A stretch of DNA of 21,198 nucleotides from Saccoglossus kowalevskii (taxonomy: Eukaryota > Hemichordata > Enteropneusta > Harrimaniidae), in contig NW_003143793.1 in assembly GCF_000003605.2 (NCBI RefSeq), positions 795,130 to 816,327 on the forward strand, in the 5' to 3' direction. Shown here piece by piece: positions 19,901 to 21,198 of the stretch. The notes under the pieces were generated by a model. It had not been told where the DNA came from and made no database searches. It saw only the letters and a program-made list of their open reading frames with translations. Within the stretch, counting starts at the first letter, position 1, and each line of letters opens with the position of its first letter. Position numbers and translations under genes: made by a program.

Positions 19901-20339
19901 TAGAATCTTGCAGTGAACGGAAAATAGTCATTTAAATTTATTCTTATATTTCAAAAAAATCCCAACCTCCAAGACCAAGTATTGCCTTCCAGCTCTGTTC
20001 ATGCGCCAGGAAGTGCATCCATATTTCTCATCATGTTTTTGACTCATTGTGGACCAATTTTGGAAAAACTATGAAAAATGATGTGGGTTTAAATTATATA
20101 AATGGTAAAAAAAATGACTTAATTCAAAGGTTTAAATAATAATCCAATATACACATTCATCCATTGTATGTACAGATTCCCAAACTGGTGATGTCTTACT
20201 TCAAATTGTTGCCATGGCAAGCTGTCTTTCTTATGTAGGAGTGCATGATTTGAAGGAGATCCTTGAATTGGTTGCCACGACAACAGCTCACACAGTTGCT
20301 AAATGTAGACCAGTTAAAGTTATTCACTATCTACAGTAG
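7789..20339 (+). CDS. PMS1: PMS1, MutL-family mismatch-repair protein (15 coding exons, complete by this model)
   Basis: PMS1 (yeast Mlh2 counterpart) pairs with MLH1 in the nucleus as the MutL-beta complex; its role is accessory to mismatch repair. Coding exons: 7789-7965, 8895-9180, 10295-10575, 12067-12189, 12430-12576, 13372-14106, 15464-15556, 15893-15989, 16202-16325, 16527-16611, 17345-17499, 18215-18319, 18485-18574, 19462-19592, 20176-20339. They total 2,793 nt, i.e. 930 residues plus TAG, and every junction keeps frame (human is about 932). Seen: GHKL ATPase with ELIEN (E42 base, N46 metal ligand), DNGVG (71-75), TSKI (90-93), GFRGEAL (106-112) and GSTV (155-158); acidic linker; HMG box about 630-692, a PMS1 hallmark; KRKR clusters near 697 and 710; MutL C-terminal domain. 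The endonuclease DQHAxDER motif of PMS2 is absent, as expected for PMS1. Odd points are a short C-terminus, a GC donor in intron 7 and a reiterated donor after exon 6. Confidence 0.95.
7966..8894 (+). other. PMS1 intron 1
   Basis: 929 nt, GT-AG. Its last ~120 nt (8771-8879) is the second copy of the dispersed repeat seen at 28-140, running to within 16 nt of the exon 2 acceptor. A GC-richer patch (8020-8110) holds no recognisable gene. Confidence 0.8.
8771..8879 (+). repeat. Dispersed repeat copy B, next to the exon 2 acceptor
   Basis: Shares CTGTGTGAAA, ATTTAGAACAGA, ACCAG, TACATT and TTTGATTGTGGAAAA in order with 28-140. It ends just before the polypyrimidine tract TTTTTGCTGTCTACAG of exon 2. 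Confidence 0.45.
8895..9180 (+). CDS. PMS1: PMS1 exon 2, ATPase motifs II and III
   Basis: 286 nt between CTACAG and GTAAGT, phase 0 to phase 1. It encodes [16 protein letters not shown] (ATP-binding DxGxG), the HYTSKI segment and [11 protein letters not shown] (ATP lid), the most conserved part of any MutL protein. Confidence 0.95.
9181..10294 (+). other. PMS1 intron 2
   Basis: 1,114 nt, GTAAGT to TATCAG, AT-rich. Apart from a short repeated phrase TTGGCATTTTC near 9700 and 9731 I see nothing in it. Confidence 0.8.
10295..10575 (+). CDS. PMS1: PMS1 exon 3, end of the ATPase domain
   Basis: 281 nt, phase 1 to 0, donor GTATGC. The split glycine completes [10 protein letters not shown] (motif IV), followed by [11 protein letters not shown], a lysine-rich stretch and [13 protein letters not shown], matching human FKNLPVRKQFYS and VLGTAVMNNME. 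Translation beyond the donor adds a short non-conserved tail and is not expected in the mRNA. Confidence 0.94.
10784..11460 (+). mobile_element. Foldback-type element in PMS1 intron 3
   Basis: The left arm (about 10794-10935) is built of iterated ATTCGTCCCA / CACATTCGTCCC words. The right arm (about 11316-11440) is built of the reverse complement, TGGGACGAAT / GACTTGTGGGACGAAT. Outer ends GTCAATTCGTCCC and GGGAAGAATCGAC pair, and weaker pairing extends to TTGATTCACAG and CTGTGATGTCAA. Between the arms lie 44-bp tandem repeats and three GGGTCGAGATGTC-like words (11225-11275). Long inverted arms made of short direct repeats are typical of foldback elements. No ORF or convincing target-site duplication was found. 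Confidence 0.6.
11007..11183 (+). repeat. 44-bp tandem repeat, four copies
   Basis: Units begin AACTAATAACT at 11007, 11051, 11095 and 11140 and contain CGTTG, CGGTGTATTTGTATTTATT. The fourth copy decays after 11170. It forms the core of the foldback element around it. Confidence 0.8.
11565..12013 (-). mobile_element. Non-autonomous insertion with 9-bp target-site duplication in PMS1 intron 3
   Basis: TTATATGAC occurs at 11565-11573 and 12005-12013, flanking a 431-bp insert. The insert ends are imperfect inverted repeats: left CAGGGCTCAAAATTAATGG (from 11580), right read on the minus strand AGGGCGCAGAAAAAATTAAC then TGGTTGTC. Internal GACAACCA/GGTTGTC words also mirror each other. The CAGGGCTC..AAATTAA start resembles hAT-type ends from memory, but hAT duplications are 8 bp, so superfamily is uncertain (a Mutator-like element is the alternative). 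A 73-codon minus-strand frame inside lacks a recognisable domain. Confidence 0.55.
12067..12189 (+). CDS. PMS1: PMS1 exon 4, transducer domain
   Basis: 41 codons, phase 0 to 0, between TTCTCAG and GTATGT. It encodes ISGYVPKPG and [18 protein letters not shown], matching human LSGFLPK and RSFIFINSRPVHQKDILK, with the lysine-containing loop that contacts nucleotide in MutL proteins. Confidence 0.93.
12359..12406 (+). repeat. Two-copy 24-bp tandem repeat in intron 4
   Basis: ACTGGGTGTCAAAGACACTC is followed directly by ACCGGGTGTCAGAGACAGTC, a 24-bp duplication about 25 nt upstream of the exon 5 acceptor. It is old enough for several substitutions. Confidence 0.6.
12430..12576 (+). CDS. PMS1: PMS1 exon 5, end of the N-terminal domain
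   Basis: 49 codons, phase 0 to 0, between TATTCAG and GTATGT. It encodes [20 protein letters not shown] and [12 protein letters not shown], the conserved DVN-x-x-P/D-x-K segment that closes the MutL N-terminal fold (human DVDVNLTPDKSQVLLQNK). Confidence 0.94.
12577..13371 (+). other. PMS1 intron 5
   Basis: 795 nt, GTATGT to TTTTCAG, AT-rich, with a TTTTATTTTATTTTATT tract near 13286. No feature beyond low complexity. Confidence 0.8.
13372..14106 (+). CDS. PMS1: PMS1 exon 6, acidic linker exon
   Basis: 245 codons, phase 0 to 0. It starts [17 protein letters not shown] and then becomes a low-conservation, Ser/Thr/Asn/Asp/Glu-rich linker, as in human PMS1. The 3' end is set by homology: [16 protein letters not shown] joined to exon 7 PVQIL aligns gap-free with human [21 protein letters not shown], which selects the donor GTAAGT at 14107. 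That donor is the first of 15 repeats, so longer exon forms (donor at 14152, +45 nt; weak GTACAT at 14197, +90 nt) would stay in frame and add 15 or 30 residues. Reading on without splicing ends at TAA 14209-14211. Confidence 0.88.
14080..14766 (+). repeat. 45-bp minisatellite spanning the exon 6 end and splice donor, 15 copies
   Basis: The unit is the last 27 nt of exon 6 (nine codons, VDGKGIPIQ) plus the first 18 nt of intron 6 (GTAAGTAAAGTTACCGAT). Donor-like GT positions are 14107, 14152, 14197/14204, 14249, 14294, 14339, 14384, 14429, 14474, 14519, 14564, 14609, 14654, 14699 and 14744 (the last GTAGGT). Copy 3 carries a 7-bp insertion GTACATT that shifts frame. Copies 1-7 have GATGGTAAAGG; copies 8-14 have GATGTTTAAGG and copy 15 GATATTTAAGG, so the array has two sub-families. 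High identity between neighbours suggests recent or ongoing homogenisation. Confidence 0.95.
14862..15043 (+). mobile_element. 5'-truncated LINE 3' tail (L2/CR1-like)
   Basis: At 14871-14918 the frame reads [15 protein letters not shown] then stop, resembling the conserved C-terminal LKTHLF motif of L2/CR1-type reverse transcriptases. It is followed by TTTGTAAAGCACTCTGAGGC, GCGCTATATAAG and a (TAA)n tail at 15025-15043, the usual 3' end of such LINEs and of SINEs that borrow it. Same strand as PMS1. The 5' boundary is uncertain because it abuts the minisatellite. Confidence 0.65.
15090..15270. other. GC-richer insert in intron 6 with imperfect inverted ends
   Basis: Base composition changes sharply from the AT-rich flanks. 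TCACCTGTGCACGCGT (about 15106-15121) mirrors ACGCATGTGCAGGTGA (about 15220-15235) with three mismatches, so a small palindromic mobile element is possible. No coding function is recognised in the 65-codon frame across it. Confidence 0.3.
15464..15556 (+). CDS. PMS1: PMS1 exon 7, followed by a GC donor
   Basis: 31 codons, phase 0 to 0, acceptor GATTCCAG. It encodes [13 protein letters not shown] then a basic stretch ending RNKRPLELK. The donor is AAG|GCAAGT, the classical strong context of a GC-AG intron; the next exon joins in frame, so this is a real non-canonical donor rather than a mis-set boundary. Confidence 0.88.
15557..15892 (+). other. PMS1 intron 7, GC-AG type
   Basis: 336 nt beginning GCAAGT and ending TTTTTAG. 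It contains a short purine-rich tract (AGAGAGGGGGGG near 15640). No other feature seen. Confidence 0.85.
15893..15989 (+). CDS. PMS1: PMS1 exon 8, start of the HMG box
   Basis: 97 nt, phase 0 to 1, donor GTAAGA. It encodes [20 protein letters not shown] and then [29 protein letters not shown] aligns with the HMG-box start in human PMS1 (KKPMSASALFVQDHRPQ). Confidence 0.92.
16202..16325 (+). CDS. PMS1: PMS1 exon 9, HMG box core
   Basis: 124 nt, phase 1 to 2, acceptor TTTACTAG, donor GTCAGT. It encodes [20 protein letters not shown] and then ETIATND, the helix 2-3 region of an HMG box: the Trp and the KY-x-x-x-A pattern are kept, as in human [20 protein letters not shown]. Confidence 0.94.
16527..16611 (+). 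CDS. PMS1: PMS1 exon 10, HMG box end and NLS-like basic clusters
   Basis: 85 nt, phase 2 to 0, acceptor TTTTGTCAG, donor GTAAAT. RYHQKI closes the HMG box (human RYNSQMKRA). Two basic clusters, KRKR at residues 697-700 and KRKR at 710-713, look like a bipartite nuclear localisation signal. Confidence 0.92.
16612..17344 (+). other. PMS1 intron 10
   Basis: 733 nt, GTAAAT to TTCACAG. AT-rich with no supported feature. An open frame runs into exon 11 from 17171 but has no conservation upstream of the acceptor. Confidence 0.8.
17345..17499 (+). CDS. PMS1: PMS1 exon 11, start of the C-terminal domain
   Basis: 155 nt, phase 0 to 2, donor AA|GTGAGT. It begins [15 protein letters not shown] (human LSNQPKLDELLQSQ) and continues [19 protein letters not shown] (human IKMVQIPFSMKNLKINF). 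Confidence 0.92.
17500..18214 (+). other. PMS1 intron 11
   Basis: 715 nt, GTGAGT to CTTTAG, AT-rich. I see no gene or repeat that can be named. Confidence 0.8.
18215..18319 (+). CDS. PMS1: PMS1 exon 12
   Basis: 105 nt, phase 2 to 2, donor GTAATG. It encodes [20 protein letters not shown] and ends VFNHYR, matching human [20 protein letters not shown] and LNPYR in the dimerisation domain. Confidence 0.92.
18485..18574 (+). CDS. PMS1: PMS1 exon 13
   Basis: 90 nt, phase 2 to 2, acceptor TTTTCAG, donor AA|GTAGGT. It encodes [20 protein letters not shown], matching human [20 protein letters not shown]. Confidence 0.92.
18575..19461 (+). other. PMS1 intron 13
   Basis: 887 nt, GTAGGT to TTTTGCAG. 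It contains a perfect 12-bp inverted repeat, CAGGATATTCCA (18642-18653) with TGGAATATCCTG (18704-18715), and a 22-bp palindrome TTGA(TA)nTCAA at 19387-19408. No coding sequence supported. Confidence 0.75.
19462..19592 (+). CDS. PMS1: PMS1 exon 14
   Basis: 131 nt, phase 2 to 1, donor GTAAGT. It encodes [20 protein letters not shown], matching human [22 protein letters not shown] in the C-terminal domain. Confidence 0.92.
19593..20175 (+). other. PMS1 intron 14
   Basis: 583 nt, GTAAGT to GTACAG. AT-rich; nothing beyond low-complexity A and T runs seen. Confidence 0.8.
20176..20339 (+). CDS. PMS1: PMS1 exon 15, terminal coding exon with early stop
   Basis: 164 nt, phase 1, ending TAG at 20337-20339. 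It encodes [29 protein letters not shown] and [12 protein letters not shown], matching human [20 protein letters not shown] and ECRPRKVISYLEGEA. Human PMS1 continues about 55-60 residues past this point, including the CVHGRP segment; here the frame stops. No suitable donor precedes the stop, and no HGRP-like exon appears in the remaining 860 bp. Confidence 0.88.
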
Positions 20340-20385
20340 TGTTCATCGTTCTTTTTTTTGATGTGAAACAATGTGTTTTACACTC

Positions 20386-20391
20386 ATTAAA
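20386..20391 (+). promoter_or_regulatory. Probable PMS1 poly(A) signal
   Basis: ATTAAA, the commonest variant signal, lies 47 nt after the stop and is followed by a GT-containing stretch (CATGTTGCATGGG). No AATAAA was noticed nearby. Its position implies a very short 3'UTR. Confidence 0.4.
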
Positions 20392-20639
20392 CATGTTGCA
20401 TGGGACCCACATTGAATATTGATGCAGTGTGACGACCATCATGTAAATAGATATAAGTGTATATTAGCACGACCTCTATAGTCACACAAAGACAAGTGAA
20501 CTGCAGTACATGTTATGGATTTACTTAAATCCTGAATTGTTTGAGTTAAAAACTTCAATTTTACTAACCATACCCACTTTTGTGAAACCATGCCCAAATT
20601 GTAACTCAATGTTCAATTAACATTTAATGATGTAGTAGT

Positions 20640-20800
20640 GGTATTATGGCATCCGCAGACGAAGTCTGCCGAAAGCTTATCGATTGGCTTCCGTCCGTCC
20701 ATCCGTCCGTTTGTCTGTCTTTTACCTCTCTTAACTTTGATATGCTCTGTCCAATGTTTTTCCAAGTTGGTGCATATGTAATTCTCAATGCCATACATAT
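20640..20800 (-). repeat. Interspersed repeat with CCGTCCGT microsatellite
   Basis: The sequence CAGACGAAGTCTGCCGAAAG followed by TTCCGTCCGTCCATCCGTCC (20692-20711) is the style of a common invertebrate interspersed repeat. The short-period GTCC tract is a microsatellite. Family not identified and limits approximate. Confidence 0.45.
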
Positions 20801-20818
20801 TATTTGCATCATTGTCGA

Positions 20819-20902
20819 ATGAGAAGTACTCTTGTCCTTATTAGAGATATTGAAACTAATCCAGGGCCACAAACTAGTTTATCCAAACAGACACAACACT
20901 GA
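20819..20902 (+). CDS. Short ORF with a 2A-like ribosome-skipping motif, probable retroelement remnant
   Basis: ATG 20819 opens a 27-codon frame ending TGA 20900-20902. It contains LVLIRDIETNPGP, which fits the 2A-like consensus D-x-E-x-NPGP, with Arg where Gly usually precedes the Asp. Such motifs are known near the N-terminus of CR1-like LINE ORFs and some NLR proteins of marine invertebrates. After the stop the same frame stays open for 90 more codons (20903-21172) without a domain I recognise. I infer a decayed repeat rather than a functioning gene. Confidence 0.4.
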   Translation: MRSTLVLIRDIETNPGPQTSLSKQTQH

Positions 20903-21198
20903 CTCTACATATTTGCAGATCTGATTTGTATACTTCCTTGTCATTTTACCTGTTGTACTGGTTTGGTGCTATCTGGTTTTCTTGCTGAGAATAATGCTGA
21001 CCTGGATGGAGAGTGCTATAAACTTGAAAATGCCATAGAAATCACGTTTGCCAATTTATGTCCATGCAACTTTAGAATGACAACTAGCGAAGGCTATGTC
21101 ATTCATGACTTGTTGTCTTTGAAAATATCAAATTTACTTTTTTCCCCCACGTTCTGTTATAAGAATATATAAAACATGCATTCAACTAGAAAAAGCAA

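Noticed and set aside
20963-21172. 69-codon plus-strand frame at the right edge as a gene
   Set aside because: It has no ATG of its own in good context and no known domain. It is only notable as the in-frame continuation after the 2A-like ORF.

Overview
This is a eukaryotic, AT-rich, intron-rich window. It most resembles a marine invertebrate animal: introns are long, short interspersed repeats are common, and the proteins align closely in gene order and sequence with vertebrate counterparts recalled from memory. A hemichordate or other non-vertebrate deuterostome fits best, and a lophotrochozoan cannot be excluded. This placement is inference.

Layout. (1) Positions 1-2205, minus strand: the first two coding exons of an ORMDL gene (the ER regulator of serine palmitoyltransferase). 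The final coding exon (about 45 codons) lies off the left edge. (2) Positions 2206-7788: about 5.6 kb separating the two start codons. It holds the 5'UTR intron(s) of ORMDL, a degenerate ~120-bp repeat, two CpG-bearing candidate promoter zones (about 5.7-6.26 kb and 7.38-7.7 kb) and a cluster of palindromic TTAGCCCRTGCTAAGG motifs. (3) Positions 7789-20339, plus strand: a complete 15-coding-exon PMS1 gene (MutL-family mismatch-repair protein), 930 codons by my splice model. All junctions join in frame. It has an N-terminal GHKL ATPase, an acidic linker, an HMG box, NLS-like basic clusters and a C-terminal MutL dimerisation region that stops about 55-60 residues short of human PMS1. (4) Positions 20340-21198: the 3' flank, with a probable poly(A) signal and a short repeat-derived ORF carrying a 2A-like motif.

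ORMDL and PMS1 stand head to head, as ORMDL1 and PMS1 do in human, so this is an ancient linkage that probably shares promoter sequence. PMS1 introns carry several repeat insertions. Intron 3 has a ~650-bp foldback element and a ~430-bp insertion with a 9-bp target-site duplication. Intron 6 has a LINE 3' tail and the most unusual feature of the window. That feature is a 45-bp minisatellite (15 copies) whose unit spans the end of exon 6 and its splice donor, so the donor is repeated 15 times at 45-bp (15-codon) spacing.

I found no bacterial-type operon, CRISPR array, or RNA gene. No wholly new system is evident. The reiterated splice donor is the best candidate for something undescribed.
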